From Candidatus Solibacter sp. (lineage in GTDB: Bacteria; Acidobacteriota; Terriglobia; Bryobacterales; Bryobacteraceae), in the NCBI GenBank assembly GCA_013822245.1, contig PNKE01000076.1, positions 1 to 53,763 on the forward strand: DNA of 53,763 nucleotides, given 5' to 3'. The position numbers and the translations under genes are program-made. The notes under the pieces were generated by a model. That model was not told where the DNA came from, searched no databases, and saw nothing but the letters and a program-made list of their open reading frames with translations. Below are positions 42,524-53,756 of this stretch, in pieces. Positions within the stretch are counted from its first letter, which is position 1, and every line of letters begins with the position of its first letter.

Positions 42524-43538
42524 AGGTGCGGCCCTCGGTGGTGGTGAGCCAGCATTCGAGGACGTAGCGGCCTGCTGGCAGGGGGACCATTCCGCCGGCT
42601 GAGTTCGTAGCGGCGAGACGGATGGATTCGTTCCAGGTGCGTTCGCCCTTGGAGACGGCGAGGGAGTGGAAGGCCTGGGTGAAGGCGCGGCCGTCGGAGT
42701 AGCGCCAGACGACCTTGCCCTGGCCGTTCCAGAGAACCAATTCGTAGAGTTGGCCGGAGGGAAATTCGAGCTTGACGGGGTCAGGGGTGGTATTGCGCAG
42801 CGTGATGCGGGCGTGGATGCGGGGGATGGCGTTATCGGGCGTGACCGGGGGCATGAGGTTGGCGGTGTAGACGGAGCGGTCGAGCGAGAGCGAGAAGGAG
42901 AGTTCGGGGGCGGAGATGACGGTGACGCCGAGGCGGGCGTAGACGAGGTCGTAGCGGCGGGGTCCGGCGATGGTTTGGGTGGTGCGGCTGACGAGGCCGA
43001 CCCAGGGCAGGAGGAAGTCCGATTCGATGCCTGCGTCGGCGCACCTGCCCAGGCCATAGCGGATGAGGAGGGCGTGGTCGAAGTCGCCGATGGGTCCGGA
43101 GTACTTGGCGGCGCGGGAGACGACGGTGCTGGCGGGGTTGCAGGGGTCGACCGAGGATTCCGACGACGTGCCTGGTTCGGCGGCGGTGTCGAGATAGAGG
43201 CGTTCGGATGAGGTCCGTTCGTCCCACATCATGATGCGGCCGTCGTCGGAGTTGCGCAGCCAGAGAGGGCTGATGGCGGGCGCCGGGACGGTGTCGCCGG
43301 GGGAAAGCGGGGTGGCCGATATGAAGCCGGTGATCTGGCCTTCGGTGACTACGGAGAAGTACGTTTGCCCGCCGAAGGCGGCGGTGCGATCGACGCGGAC
43401 GGTATAGCCTGCCGATGCGCCGGCTCCGGAGGTGCGATAGACCCAGGTGTTGCCCTCTTCGAGGGGCATCCAGAGGGGCTGTGCGCCGAGGGCGGCGCAG
43501 AAGAGCAGGCTAAGAGTAGTAATTCTTGTCCCAGGCAT
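42483..43538 (-). CDS. Secreted BsuPI-domain protein
   Basis: A 351-residue exported protein: signal peptide LSLLFCAALGAQ, then an unrecognised domain of about 200 residues (PLEEGNTWVYRTSG). A BsuPI-type domain follows, with LRNTTPDPVKLEFPSGQLYE, VLWNGQGKVVWRYSDGRAFT and PLPAGRYVLECWLTT. BsuPI was named for an intracellular proteinase inhibitor of Bacillus; in other contexts it is only a beta-sandwich module. ATG 43538 lies inside the last codons of the aldo/keto reductase gene (29-bp overlap), so the two are coupled. An upstream TTG start would add an unlikely leader. It overlaps the S9 peptidase end, so both cannot be fully expressed without antisense pairing. Confidence 0.65.
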   Translation of the reverse strand: MPGTRITTLSLLFCAALGAQPLWMPLEEGNTWVYRTSGAGASAGYTVRVDRTAAFGGQTYFSVVTEGQITGFISATPLSPGDTVPAPAISPLWLRNSDDGRIMMWDERTSSERLYLDTAAEPGTSSESSVDPCNPASTVVSRAAKYSGPIGDFDHALLIRYGLGRCADAGIESDFLLPWVGLVSRTTQTIAGPRRYDLVYARLGVTVISAPELSFSLSLDRSVYTANLMPPVTPDNAIPRIHARITLRNTTPDPVKLEFPSGQLYELVLWNGQGKVVWRYSDGRAFTQAFHSLAVSKGERTWNESIRLAATNSAGGMVPLPAGRYVLECWLTTTEGRTFTASAPLTLNHVH

Positions 43539-44484
43539 GACGACGTAGAACCTCCATGATGGGGAGAGGGATCGGCCCCATGTTGGAGACGGCAAGGTTG
43601 GCCTGGACGTTGCGGATTTTCCTCATGCCGGGGATGACGGTGGAGACGGCCGGGTGGGTGAGGGTGAAGCGCAGGGCGGTGGAGGCCAGGGGTTCGATGA
43701 CGCCGGCGGCATCGAGATCGGCGCGCAGGGCGTTCACCTTTTCGAAGACCTCCTGGACGCGGCCGCCGCGGAAGTAGAAGGCGCGGAACTCCTCGGGGTC
43801 GAACTGGATGCCGGGGACGATGGCGCCGGTGAGGGCGCCTTCGTCGAGCGGGCAGCGGGCCAGGACGCCGATGTTGTGTTCGAGGCAGAGAGGGTAGAGA
43901 CTGCGTTCGGGCGACTGGTCGAAGATGTTGTAGATGACCTGGACGGTATCGATCAGGCCGGTACGGATGGCGGTGAGGGCGGAATCGGGCTGATGGTCGT
44001 TGATGGAGATGCCGAAGAAGCGGACCTTGCCGGATTTCTTGAGGTCTTCGATGGCGCGGCGCCAGTCGTCGGCTTCGAGCCATTCGGGGTTCCAGACGTG
44101 GAACTGTTGGAGGTCAAGGCAATCGACGCCGAGATTGCGGAGCGAGGTTTCGGTGGACTCGACGATGTAATCGCAGGGGAAGACTTCGCTTAGGGCGATG
44201 CCGGGGCGGGCGGGCCAGAGCCGGTTCTTGGGCGGGACTTTGGTGGCGACGGTGGCGGCGATGCCGGTTTCCCTGAGGGTTTGGGAGATCAGCTTTTCGG
44301 AGTGGCCGTCGTTGTAGGCCAGGGCGGTGTCGATGAAGGTGAGGCCGTTTTCAAGAGCGTGGCGGAGAGCGGCGACGGCATCGTCTTCAGTGTGGCCGCG
44401 CCATTGGTTGCCGCCGAGTCCCCAAGCGCCGAAGCCGACTTCGGAGACTTCAAGGCCGGTTCGTCCAAGAATTCGTTTCTTCAT
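43510..44484 (-). CDS. Aldo/keto reductase
   Basis: A 324-residue NAD(P)H-dependent oxidoreductase of the AKR superfamily. It begins KKRILGRTGLEVSEVGFGAW. The catalytic set includes Asp and Tyr in FIDTALAYNDGHSEK, Lys in VATKVPPKN and a His-rich site near LDLQQFHVWN. The C-terminal cofactor-binding region reads AVSTVIPGMRKIRNVQANL. The substrate is unknown. ATG at 44484 is preferred over 44493. The downstream BsuPI gene starts inside its last codons. Confidence 0.86.
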   Translation of the reverse strand: MKKRILGRTGLEVSEVGFGAWGLGGNQWRGHTEDDAVAALRHALENGLTFIDTALAYNDGHSEKLISQTLRETGIAATVATKVPPKNRLWPARPGIALSEVFPCDYIVESTETSLRNLGVDCLDLQQFHVWNPEWLEADDWRRAIEDLKKSGKVRFFGISINDHQPDSALTAIRTGLIDTVQVIYNIFDQSPERSLYPLCLEHNIGVLARCPLDEGALTGAIVPGIQFDPEEFRAFYFRGGRVQEVFEKVNALRADLDAAGVIEPLASTALRFTLTHPAVSTVIPGMRKIRNVQANLAVSNMGPIPLPIMEVLRRHAWDKNYYS

Positions 44485-44572
44485 TGATTCCATCGTAGTC
44501 CTTCAGCGGAGAGGATGAAACCTGATCTTCGAGGTGTGCATCATGGCACTGAGAGGATGGCAGAATAGGGCG

Positions 44573-45349
44573 ATGGCGCCGCGGATCATTTTTGCTGCGT
44601 TGCTGCTGGCCTCGATGGGCTGGGCGCAGAGCATCCGGCTGTATCTGAAGGACGGCAGTTACCACCAGGTGCGCGAGTACAGACTGGTGGAGGACCGGGT
44701 GAGGTACTACTCCACCGAGCGGCGCGACTGGGAGGAGATGCCGGCGGAGTTGGTGGATCTGAAAAAGACAGAGGCCGAGATCAAGGCGGCCGAGGAGCGG
44801 GACCGGAAAGAGACGGCGATCCTGGATGCGGAGGAGAAGTTCGACAGGGCGCAGAAAGACGAGATCGGGCGGGTGCCGTTGGACGCAGGGGTGTACAGGG
44901 CCGCGGGCGGGAAGATGGACGTGATCAAAGAGGCCGAGCTGCGGCTGGAATCGAGCAGGAAGCGGACGATTCTGCGGTTGATGTCGCCGATTCCGATTGT
45001 GCCGGGCAAGACGTTTGTTGAGATCACGGGCATGAAGGCGGCGTATGAGGTGGACGAGGCGAGGCCGCAGTTCTATTTCAGGTTGGGGCGGATGGAGCGT
45101 TTCGCGTTGGTGAAGATGACGCCGAGGAAAGAGGCGCGGCTGCTGGAGACGTGGAGCATCGAGCCGATGAGCAAGATCGTGTTCGCGGAGCGGCAGGAGG
45201 TGGAGACCTTCCGTCAGGAGATGCGCGAGGGGCTGTACAAAGTGTGGCCGGTGAAGGATCTGGAGCCGGGCGACTATGCGTGGATCGAATATGTCGAGGG
45301 GGCAGGGAAGACGCAGGCCTGGGACTTCCATGTGCGGCTGAAAAAGTAG
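44573..45349 (+). CDS. Exported hypothetical protein
   Basis: A 258-residue protein with a signal peptide (IIFAALLLASMGWAQ) cut before SIRLYLKDGSYHQVREYRL, a segment that looks like a small beta-domain with a lysine- and tyrosine-rich surface. A charged alpha-helical linker (KKTEAEIKAAEERDRKETA) is followed by a second beta domain (GKTFVEITGMKAAYEVDEAR, then YFRLGRMERFALVKMTP). The pattern is frequent in acidobacterial exported proteins with no known function. ATG 44573 is chosen because the signal peptide begins there. Confidence 0.6.
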   Translation: MAPRIIFAALLLASMGWAQSIRLYLKDGSYHQVREYRLVEDRVRYYSTERRDWEEMPAELVDLKKTEAEIKAAEERDRKETAILDAEEKFDRAQKDEIGRVPLDAGVYRAAGGKMDVIKEAELRLESSRKRTILRLMSPIPIVPGKTFVEITGMKAAYEVDEARPQFYFRLGRMERFALVKMTPRKEARLLETWSIEPMSKIVFAERQEVETFRQEMREGLYKVWPVKDLEPGDYAWIEYVEGAGKTQAWDFHVRLKK

Positions 45350-45533
45350 CGGAAGGGCGAATCCGAATTGTTTGTGCAGACTGGGCGGGGCGCGCCCGAT
45401 GAGTGGGGTAACAGCAGTCAACTCATTGAAGAATCGGTCCGACGGCGGAAGAGCCGTATGTAACTGGACCGGAGGGTGGTCTATTGATGAAACGGTGTTA
45501 TCCCGTGCACAGTCCAATAAGGTGGAGGCAGTG

Positions 45534-45854
45534 ATGCCGGCGGCGCTGAACAGGACATACACCACCTACGGGCTTTCGCTGTGGCGATGGGTGTCGGCAT
45601 CGCTTGAGGCACGGGACTCGCTGGTGCGGGAGCGGATCGACGCCGAGTTGGAGATGGTGCTGGAAGACGCAGGGCTGTACCGTGCGCCGGAGGGTGTTGA
45701 TCCGGACCTGCTGCTGCGCTACGAGGCGGCGCCAGGGGTGCTGGTGGCCGAGCTTGTGGATGCGCGAACCAACGAGGGTGTTTGGAAGACGGACATGCGC
45801 GGCGATGCCAGGGCGCAGGCCGAGGAGCCGTTAAGAAACGCCTGGCGCGTCTGA
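45534..45854 (+). CDS. Small DUF4136-like protein
   Basis: A 106-residue protein whose core resembles DUF4136: TYTTYGLSLWRWVSASLEAR near the start, RIDAELEMVLEDAGLYRAPE, DPDLLLRYEAAPG and LVAELVDARTNEGVWKTDM. DUF4136 proteins are usually lipoproteins of about 180 residues; this copy is short and has no signal peptide, so it is truncated or a cytoplasmic variant. GGAGG lies 5 nt before the ATG. Its last 24 bp overlap the convergent ubiX gene. Confidence 0.42.
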   Translation: MPAALNRTYTTYGLSLWRWVSASLEARDSLVRERIDAELEMVLEDAGLYRAPEGVDPDLLLRYEAAPGVLVAELVDARTNEGVWKTDMRGDARAQAEEPLRNAWRV

Positions 45855-46430
45855 GCGTGGATTCGACATTCCGCGCCACTCATTGAACAGGACATTTTGA
45901 ATTCCGAGGCGGGCCAGGGCGCGGCCGACGGTGACGTTGACGATATCGTCGATGGTCGAGGGGCGGTCGTAGAAGGCCGGGACCGGGGGCATGATGACGG
46001 CTCCGTTTTCGGCGGCCTGCGACATCAGGCGCAGGTGACCGGCGTGCAGGGGCGTTTCGCGGACCAGCAGGACGACCGGGCGGCCTTCCTTGAGTTGAAC
46101 GTCGGCGGCGCGGCTGACCAGGTCGGCGGAATAGCAGTTGGCGATGGCTGACAGCGATTTGATGGAACAGGGGGCGACGATCATGCCCAGGGTTTCAAAC
46201 GAGCCGGAGGCGATGGCGGCGCCGATGTTGGAAGGCGGGTGGACGACGGAGGCGAGCGACTCCACGTCGCGCGGCGAGAGGCTGGTCTCCTGGGCGATGG
46301 TGGCGCGGGCGGCGGCGGTGAGCACGAGGTGGGTTTCGATCTCGGGCCGGGAGCGGAGGGCTTCGAGGGTGCGGATCCCGTAGATGACGCCGGAGGCGCC
46401 GGTGATGGCGACGATCAGCCGTTGGGGCAT
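45831..46430 (-). CDS. ubiX: Flavin prenyltransferase UbiX
   Basis: A 199-residue FMN prenyltransferase that makes the prenylated-FMN cofactor of UbiD-type decarboxylases. The FMN-binding start VAITGASGVIYGIRTLEAL, the VAPCSIKSLSAIA motif and RETPLHAGHLRLM are all typical. No ubiD partner lies in the window; the decarboxylase it serves must be elsewhere. The TIGR02444-like gene ends 19 bp upstream on the same strand. Confidence 0.93.
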   Translation of the reverse strand: MPQRLIVAITGASGVIYGIRTLEALRSRPEIETHLVLTAAARATIAQETSLSPRDVESLASVVHPPSNIGAAIASGSFETLGMIVAPCSIKSLSAIANCYSADLVSRAADVQLKEGRPVVLLVRETPLHAGHLRLMSQAAENGAVIMPPVPAFYDRPSTIDDIVNVTVGRALARLGIQNVLFNEWRGMSNPRSDAPGVS

Positions 46431-46448
46431 GTCACCTTCCAGATTCGC

Positions 46449-46934
46449 TCAGTTTGAGATCGATTCGCTGAACAATTCGGCAAGGCGGCGGACATCCGGC
46501 GAGTCCTCGCCGGTACAGGCGATGAGATTCGACAGCGGATCGGATGCGGCGGCGGGCGCGTAGGAGAGCATGGCGCGGTGCAGGGCGGCTTCGACGGCCT
46601 GTTCGGCGCGCAGTTCGGCGTACCAGAGCAGACGCTTGATGCCGGCTTTGAGATCTTCGTCGAGCTTGCGGTGCTTGGAGATGGACCGGCGGAGCTGGCG
46701 GATGGGCGTGACGGCGTCGGCGTCGAGGATTTCGATGGCGCGGCGGGCGTGGGGCCAGAAGTCGGGGGTGAGCGAGTAGCCAAGGCGGGCAGCCCAGGCG
46801 CAGAGCAGGAGGCAGTTGACGTTCCAGCCGCGCGAGTCCTGCAGGGCGAGGCAGGTCTTGGCGACGCCGGGACGTTCGTAGAGTGCGGCGCAGAACTGGA
46901 TGAAACCGGACGCGGACGGCTCGTACTGGATCAT
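46449..46934 (-). CDS. TIGR02444-like small protein
   Basis: A 161-residue protein (IQYEPSASGFIQFCAALYER, then GWNVNCLLLCAWAARLGYSL, PIRQLRRSISKH and the AGIKRLLWYAELRAEQAVEA helix). This helical pattern with a conserved WNVN.LL..W start matches the TIGR02444 family of unknown function. It starts with ATG inside the last codons of the nucleoside hydrolase gene (4-bp overlap), so the two are coupled. Confidence 0.6.
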   Translation of the reverse strand: MIQYEPSASGFIQFCAALYERPGVAKTCLALQDSRGWNVNCLLLCAWAARLGYSLTPDFWPHARRAIEILDADAVTPIRQLRRSISKHRKLDEDLKAGIKRLLWYAELRAEQAVEAALHRAMLSYAPAAASDPLSNLIACTGEDSPDVRRLAELFSESISN

Positions 46935-47830
46935 TTTAGGTTGGCCGTGCGCCAGAAGTCCTGTTTCATCGCCTCGCCGTCGATATCGATGTAGACATGG
47001 ACGTCGCGGCGGCGGTTTTCGGGCGGGGTTTTGAAGAGGCCCTCCTTGGCGAGGTCTGGGCGGGCGAGGGCTTCGACGAGGGCGAGGTCCCACATGATCC
47101 AGGATTGGGCCTGCGGGCTGTGGGAGAGCCAGCGGGCTGCGATGTAGTCCCAGACGCCGCCCTTGCCGGAGAGGCGGGCGAGGGTGTCGGCCTGGTGGAA
47201 GACGAGTTTCTTGCAGACGTTGGCGGGCATGATGTGGAGTTCGAGGCCGTCGAGGTTGAGCAGGTAGTTGAAGGCGTTGAGGTCGTTGCGGACGTTGAAC
47301 TCATCCTTGTTCCAGATGCCGGTGGCGGAGTCGAAATGGGCGGCCATGGAATAGCAGCGGACCTTGGAGACGATCTCTGGGGCGAGTTTGAGGGCGGAGG
47401 CGGCGTTGGTGACGGCGCCGATGGAGACGATGGAGAGCTTTTCGGACTTGGCGGCCAGGGCTTCGCGGATCATGAGGCGGGCGGCGGGGGTGTCGCGCGG
47501 CTGGTCGCCGCCCCACGGCTGGCCCATCATCATTTCGGCGCCGATGGGGGCGGGAATGGACTGGCGGTTCATCAGACGCAGAATTTCGTCGTTGAGGCGC
47601 TGGCTGTGTTCGACGGAGTTGGCCGGCGACAGGCGGGTGTGCCATTGGGCGGAAGACAGGCCGGCAACGTCGAAGGAGGGTTCGAGAAGGGCGCGGGCGA
47701 TGGCGTAGAGGTCGTCGATCTCGTTGGCGGTGTCGGCGTCGATGATCATGCGGCGGCGGGCGGCGCCGCGGGCGAGCGAGAGGGCGAAGGCCGTGGGGGT
47801 GGCGCGGGTGAGGAAGGATCGCCTGTTCAT
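46931..47830 (-). CDS. Tat-exported nucleoside hydrolase-like protein
   Basis: A 299-residue member of the inosine/uridine-preferring nucleoside hydrolase fold. A Tat-type signal (NRRSFLTRATPTAFALSLA) opens it. The calcium-binding motif appears as IIDADTANEIDDLYAIA, the DxDxxxxxDD subtype. SIGAVTNAASALKLAP and the HFDSATGIWNKDEFNVRNDL region complete the active-site pattern. Substrate is likely a ribonucleoside or related N-riboside outside the cytoplasm. It lies 64 bp from the divergent Gfo/Idh gene and is coupled to the TIGR02444-like gene. Confidence 0.72.
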   Translation of the reverse strand: MNRRSFLTRATPTAFALSLARGAARRRMIIDADTANEIDDLYAIARALLEPSFDVAGLSSAQWHTRLSPANSVEHSQRLNDEILRLMNRQSIPAPIGAEMMMGQPWGGDQPRDTPAARLMIREALAAKSEKLSIVSIGAVTNAASALKLAPEIVSKVRCYSMAAHFDSATGIWNKDEFNVRNDLNAFNYLLNLDGLELHIMPANVCKKLVFHQADTLARLSGKGGVWDYIAARWLSHSPQAQSWIMWDLALVEALARPDLAKEGLFKTPPENRRRDVHVYIDIDGEAMKQDFWRTANLK

Positions 47831-47894
47831 GATGGTCTCAAGATATCAGGGCAAGGGTCTTGACGGCGGGTGAACCAGTGATAGAGTGCAATCT

Positions 47895-49252
<1,358 letters not shown>

Positions 49253-49256
<4 letters not shown>

Positions 49257-50254
49257 CACGGAGGGAATTTGTGGCAACGGCCGGAGCGGCGATGGTGCAG
49301 ACGGGCCGGCGGAGCGGATTGGGGCTGTCGCCGGACTGTTTTGTCATCGCCAGGCCGCCGCGGACGGCCTTGGAGTATTTGGAAAAAGCGGCGTCGGCCG
49401 GGGCGGCGGGGGTGCAGTCGGCGCTGGCGTCTCACGATGCGGAGTACTTGAAGAAAGTCAGGGCGACGCTTGAGCAGCGGGGGATGTATCTGGAGATCGC
49501 CACGCGGCTGCCGGGCGAGGATACGGCGGAGTTTGAGGCGGTGGTGAAGTCGGCCAAGGAGGCAGGGGCGGAGTGCCTGAGAAGCGTGTGCCTGTCGGGG
49601 CGGCGGTATGAGACGTTCAACACGCTGGAAGAGTGGAAGGCGTTTGTGGCGGATTCGCGAGCGAAATTGGCCAGGGCGGTGAAGATTGTCGAGCGCCACC
49701 GGTTCCCGTTGGGGCTGGAGAACCACAAAGACTGGACGATTGAGGAGATGGTTCCGCTGCTGAAGGGCTATTCGAGCGAGTATCTGGGGGCGTGCATCGA
49801 CTTCGGCAACAACATGGCGCTGCTGGACGGGGCCGAGGAGTTGGTGGAGGCGCTGGCTCCGTTTGTGGTGAACACGCATATCAAGGATATGGCGGTGGAG
49901 GAGTGCGAGGACGGGTTTCTGCTGGCTGAGGTGGCGCTGGGGCGGGGGATTGTGGATTTGAAGCGGTGCGTCGAGGCGGTGAGGCGGGTGAAGCCGAAGG
50001 TGCGGTTTTCGCTCGACATGCTGACGCGGGACCCGCTGAGGATCCCGTGCCTGACGGAGAAGTACTGGGTGACGTTCAACGAGCGGAATGGGAGGCATCT
50101 GGCGCGGGCGCTGGCCGAGGTGCGGAAGAAAAAAGCGCCTGCTCCGCTGGTGCGGGTGACGGGATTGGACCGGGAAATGCAGTTGAAGGCGGAGCTGGAG
50201 AACGTGACGGTGTCGGTTGAGTACGCGCGAGACCAACTTGGAATATTCGCATAA
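49253..50254 (+). CDS. Tat-exported sugar phosphate isomerase/epimerase-like TIM barrel
   Basis: A 333-residue protein of the xylose isomerase-like TIM-barrel family. It starts at GTG (TRREFVATAGAAMVQTG), a Tat-type leader, overlapping the previous stop by 4 bp. Metal-binding residues lie in PLGLENHKDWT, GACIDFGNNM and VVNTHIKDMAVEE. Such proteins epimerise or isomerise keto-sugars and often pair with Gfo/Idh oxidoreductases, as here. The exact substrate is not readable. Confidence 0.8.
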
Positions 50255-50331
50255 GTAATTGACATACGGGCACATACGTCGTTCCTGCAAACGTTCGGCG
50301 CGGGGGATGACGCCCATTTTCGGTGGCGATG

Positions 50332-50361
50332 TTGACACTCCACGGGCGCGTTGTGTATTCT
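50332..50361 (+). promoter_or_regulatory. Strong sigma-70-like promoter upstream of the rpsL leader
   Basis: A perfect TTGACA -35 box (50332-50337) and a TATTCT -10 box (50356-50361) are separated by 18 bp. The transcript should start near 50368, about 318 nt before rpsL. An intrinsic terminator lies in between, so the promoter feeds a short RNA and, by read-through, the ribosomal operon. Confidence 0.6.
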
Positions 50362-50367
50362 AGGAAG

Positions 50368-50585
50368 GTTTGCGGAGTGCGTACTTCCGCTCTAGGTGAC
50401 CCTTCCTGTGGGTTGGAAACAGTCCGAACGGGAAGCCGACCTGGAGCCCGCCCCGAGGCCCCGGTGGACATAAGCGCTACTTGCAGGGCATGGGCGAGTC
50501 AGAAGCGACCCTCTAGATTTGGCTTGCAGCCGGTTTCCGGTTGCGGGTCATGACAGAAGCGGGATCCTCCCGATTATAGATTTTT
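50368..50585 (+). ncRNA. Candidate structured RNA or regulatory leader of the str operon
   Basis: About 218 nt between a strong promoter and an intrinsic terminator, with no convincing open frame. Hairpins visible by eye include GCGGA...TCCGC near the 5' end, CTTCC/GGAAG enclosing a bulged GTTGGA/TCCGAAC stem, and the eight-pair stem GCAGCCGG-TTT-CCGGTTGC (50526-50544). GTGACCC may pair with GGGTCAT over a long range just before the terminator. Size fits 6S RNA or a ribosomal-protein leader, but I find no tmRNA, SRP, RNase P or cobalamin hallmark. Confidence 0.4.
50560..50585 (+). terminator. Rho-independent terminator before rpsL
   Basis: CGGGA-TCC-TCCCG (50560-50572) is followed by ATTATAGA and TTTTT (50581-50585). 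The stem is short, so partial read-through, and hence attenuation of rpsL-rpsG-fusA, is plausible. Confidence 0.5.
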
Positions 50586-50685
50586 GTTTGAATTGAGGCC
50601 AGGCATCGGCGAGTGTGCGCAAGTGCGCGGCCGGCTGCAAGGCTCAACGACGCATCAGAAGACAGCAAAGGCAAGAGGTTAGTGC

Positions 50686-51084
<399 letters not shown>

Positions 51085-51102
51085 GGAAGAGGGAGTAGAG
51101 AT

Positions 51103-51573
51103 ATGTCTCGACGCCGTGGGGCAGAATCCCGAGAGATCCAGCCGGACCCGGTTTACAACTCGACTCTCGCATCGAAGTTCATCAACTCGATGATGTGGGA
51201 GGGCAAGAAGACCATCGCGCAGGGCATCTTCTACAACGCCCTGGAGACGATTCAGGAGAAGGCGCAGGACGATCCGCTGAAGCTCTTCAAGAAGGCCGTG
51301 GAGAACGCCAAGCCGCTGCTGGAAGTGAAGACGCGCCGCGTGGGCGGCGCCAACTACCAGGTTCCGATCGAAGTTCCGCAGAACCGCCGCACTTCGCTGG
51401 CGATCCGCTGGATCCTGAACGGCGCCCGGTCGCGGGCCGAGCGCGGCATGGCCGAAAAGCTGGCTGGCGAGTTGCTGGACGCCGCCAACATGCGTGGCGC
51501 GGCGATCAAGAAGAAGGATGACGTCCACCGCATGGCCGAAGCCAACAAGGCCTTCGCCCACTTCCGCTGGTAG
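51103..51573 (+). CDS. rpsG: 30S ribosomal protein S7
   Basis: A 156-residue protein that nucleates assembly of the 30S head and contacts the E-site tRNA. Conserved stretches are [20 protein letters not shown], the family region [20 protein letters not shown] and [25 protein letters not shown] precedes the ATG. It lies 18 bp after rpsL, so it is the second gene of the operon. In other bacteria S7 regulates this operon by binding its mRNA. Confidence 0.97.
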   Translation: MSRRRGAESREIQPDPVYNSTLASKFINSMMWEGKKTIAQGIFYNALETIQEKAQDDPLKLFKKAVENAKPLLEVKTRRVGGANYQVPIEVPQNRRTSLAIRWILNGARSRAERGMAEKLAGELLDAANMRGAAIKKKDDVHRMAEANKAFAHFRW

Positions 51574-51621
51574 ACCAAAGCAAGAGGAGAGATTCCAGGC
51601 CGACGCGCTTGAACCGAACGT

Positions 51622-53703
51622 ATGCCACGCACTATCGCACTCGAGAAGATGAGAAATATCGGCATCATGGCCCACATCGATGCCGGTAAGACCACCACGA
51701 CCGAGCGCATCCTTTACTACACCGGCCGGAACTACAAGCTCGGCGAAGTCCACGAAGGCACGGCCACGATGGACTATATGGTGCAGGAGCAGGAGCGTGG
51801 AATCACGATTACATCGGCGGCGACGACCTGTACCTGGCGTGACTGCCAGATCAACATCATCGACACGCCCGGCCACGTCGATTTTACGGCTGAAGTTGAG
51901 CGTTCGCTGAGGGTTCTGGACGGCGCGGTGGCGGTTTTTGATGCCGTTGCGGGCGTTCAGCCGCAGTCCGAGACGGTGTGGCGGCAGGCGGATAAGTATT
52001 CTGTACCGCGCGTCTGCTTCATCAACAAAATGGACCGCATGGGCGCCGATTTCTTCCACGCCGTGGATACGATCGTGGAGAAGTTGCAGGCGCGCCCGGT
52101 TCCGATTCAGATTCCCGTGGGCGCCGAAGACCAGTTCAAGGGCATCGTCGATCTGATCACGATGAAGGCGCGGATCTGGAAGGAAGAGACCCTCGGCGCC
52201 GCGTATGAAGACGTCGAGGTTCCGGCCGATCTTTTCGAGAAGGCCAGCGAGTACCGCGACAAGATGATCGAGGCCGCCGCCGAGTGCGACGACCATCTGA
52301 TGGAGAAGTACCTGGGCGGCGAGCAGTTCACCGAGGCCGAGATCATCATGGGCCTCCGCAAGGGCACCATCGCACAGACGATCTTCCCGGTGTTTTGCGG
52401 TTCGGCGTTCAAGAATAAGGGTGTCCAGAACATGCTGGATGCCGTTGTCGATCTGCTGCCGGGCCCGCTGGAGGTTCCTCCGGTGGAAGGCCGCTCGATC
52501 GACGATCCGGAAGAGGCCGTTGTCCGCAACTGCGACGACAAGGAGCCGTTCTCGGCGCTGGTGTTCAAGATCATCACCGACCCGTTCGTGGGCCAGTTGG
52601 TCTTCATCCGGGTGTACTCGGGCAAGCTGTCGGCGGGCGAGACGATCCTGAATGTGGCCAAGAACCGCGAAGAGCGGGTCGGCCGCCTGGTGAAGATGCA
52701 CGCCAACAAGCGTGAGGAGATCACCGAGCTTTGGGCGGGCGACATCGCCGCCGTGGTCGGCCTGAAGACGGTCGGCACGGGCGATACGATCTGCGACCGG
52801 AACAAGCCGGTGCTGCTTGAGTCGATCGTGTTCCCCGAGCCGGTGATCCAGTTGGCCATCGAGCCGAAGACGAAGACCGACCAGGAAAAGCTGGGCATGG
52901 CCATCGCCAAGCTGGTGAATGAGGATCCGACGCTGCGAATCTCCACCGACCAGGAGACGGGCCAGACGATTCTGGCCGGCATGGGCGAGTTGCACCTGGA
53001 GATCATCGTCGACCGGTTGCAGCGCGAGTTCAATGTCGGCGCCAATGTTGGCAAGCCGCAGGTGGCCTACCGCGAAACGATCCGTAACGCTTCGCAGGGC
53101 GAGGGCCGGTTTGTGCGCCAGACGGGCGGACGCGGCCAGTACGGCCATGTGAAGATCCGCGTGGCGCCGAATCCGGGCGAAGGATACGCGTTCAAGAACG
53201 CCGTGGTGGGCGGAACGGTGCCGAAGGAGTTCGTCGGGCCCGCCGAGAAAGGCATTGTCGAAGCGCTGGAAGGCGGCATCCTGGCCGGGTACCCGATGGT
53301 GGATGTCAAGGTCGAGTTGTACGACGGCAGCTACCACGACGTGGATTCGTCGGAGATGGCGTTCAAGATTGCCGGATCGATGGCGATCAAGGACGCGGTC
53401 CAGAAGTCCAAGCCGGTGTTGCTTGAGCCGGTGATGAGCGTCGAAGTGGTGGTGCCGGACGAGTATATGGGATCGGTGAACGGCGACCTGATCAGCCGGC
53501 GGGGCCGGTTGGAGGGCGTGGAGATGAAGGGCGGCACGCAGATCATCAAGGCGATGGTTCCGCTGTCGGAGATGTTCGGCTACGCCACCGAGTTGAGGTC
53601 GCGCACGCAGGGCCGGGGCAGTTTCACGATGCATTTCGCGAGATACGAAGAGGCGCCGGCCTCGATCGCCGAAGAGGTGGTCAACCGGATGAAGGGCCAG
53701 TAG
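51622..53703 (+). CDS. fusA: Translation elongation factor G
   Basis: A 693-residue translational GTPase that drives ribosomal translocation. G1 is [15 protein letters not shown]2/switch I includes [11 protein letters not shown]3 is DTPGHVDF and G4 is NKMD. Domains III-V follow, ending with [20 protein letters not shown]. Length and order are typical. A GAGGAG lies 30-40 nt upstream rather than at the usual spacing; no closer site is seen. It is the third gene of the str operon; the sequence ends before the next gene. Confidence 0.97.
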   Translation: MPRTIALEKMRNIGIMAHIDAGKTTTTERILYYTGRNYKLGEVHEGTATMDYMVQEQERGITITSAATTCTWRDCQINIIDTPGHVDFTAEVERSLRVLDGAVAVFDAVAGVQPQSETVWRQADKYSVPRVCFINKMDRMGADFFHAVDTIVEKLQARPVPIQIPVGAEDQFKGIVDLITMKARIWKEETLGAAYEDVEVPADLFEKASEYRDKMIEAAAECDDHLMEKYLGGEQFTEAEIIMGLRKGTIAQTIFPVFCGSAFKNKGVQNMLDAVVDLLPGPLEVPPVEGRSIDDPEEAVVRNCDDKEPFSALVFKIITDPFVGQLVFIRVYSGKLSAGETILNVAKNREERVGRLVKMHANKREEITELWAGDIAAVVGLKTVGTGDTICDRNKPVLLESIVFPEPVIQLAIEPKTKTDQEKLGMAIAKLVNEDPTLRISTDQETGQTILAGMGELHLEIIVDRLQREFNVGANVGKPQVAYRETIRNASQGEGRFVRQTGGRGQYGHVKIRVAPNPGEGYAFKNAVVGGTVPKEFVGPAEKGIVEALEGGILAGYPMVDVKVELYDGSYHDVDSSEMAFKIAGSMAIKDAVQKSKPVLLEPVMSVEVVVPDEYMGSVNGDLISRRGRLEGVEMKGGTQIIKAMVPLSEMFGYATELRSRTQGRGSFTMHFARYEEAPASIAEEVVNRMKGQ

Positions 53704-53750
53704 GCCGGATGGCAAGGGCCGCGTAGAGGCATACAGGTACGAGTTCGCTA

Positions 53751-53756
53751 GAGGAG
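53751..53756 (+). promoter_or_regulatory. Ribosome-binding site of the next gene (outside the window)
   Basis: GAGGAG followed by ACAAGGT ends the window. This is a strong Shine-Dalgarno at the spacing expected for a start codon immediately after the edge. In the str operon the next gene is usually tuf or rpsJ. Confidence 0.5.

Noticed and set aside
50368-50585. Assignment of the rpsL-upstream RNA as tmRNA, SRP RNA, RNase P RNA or cobalamin riboswitch
   Set aside because: None of the diagnostic sequence blocks of these RNAs is present; 6S RNA cannot be excluded by eye.
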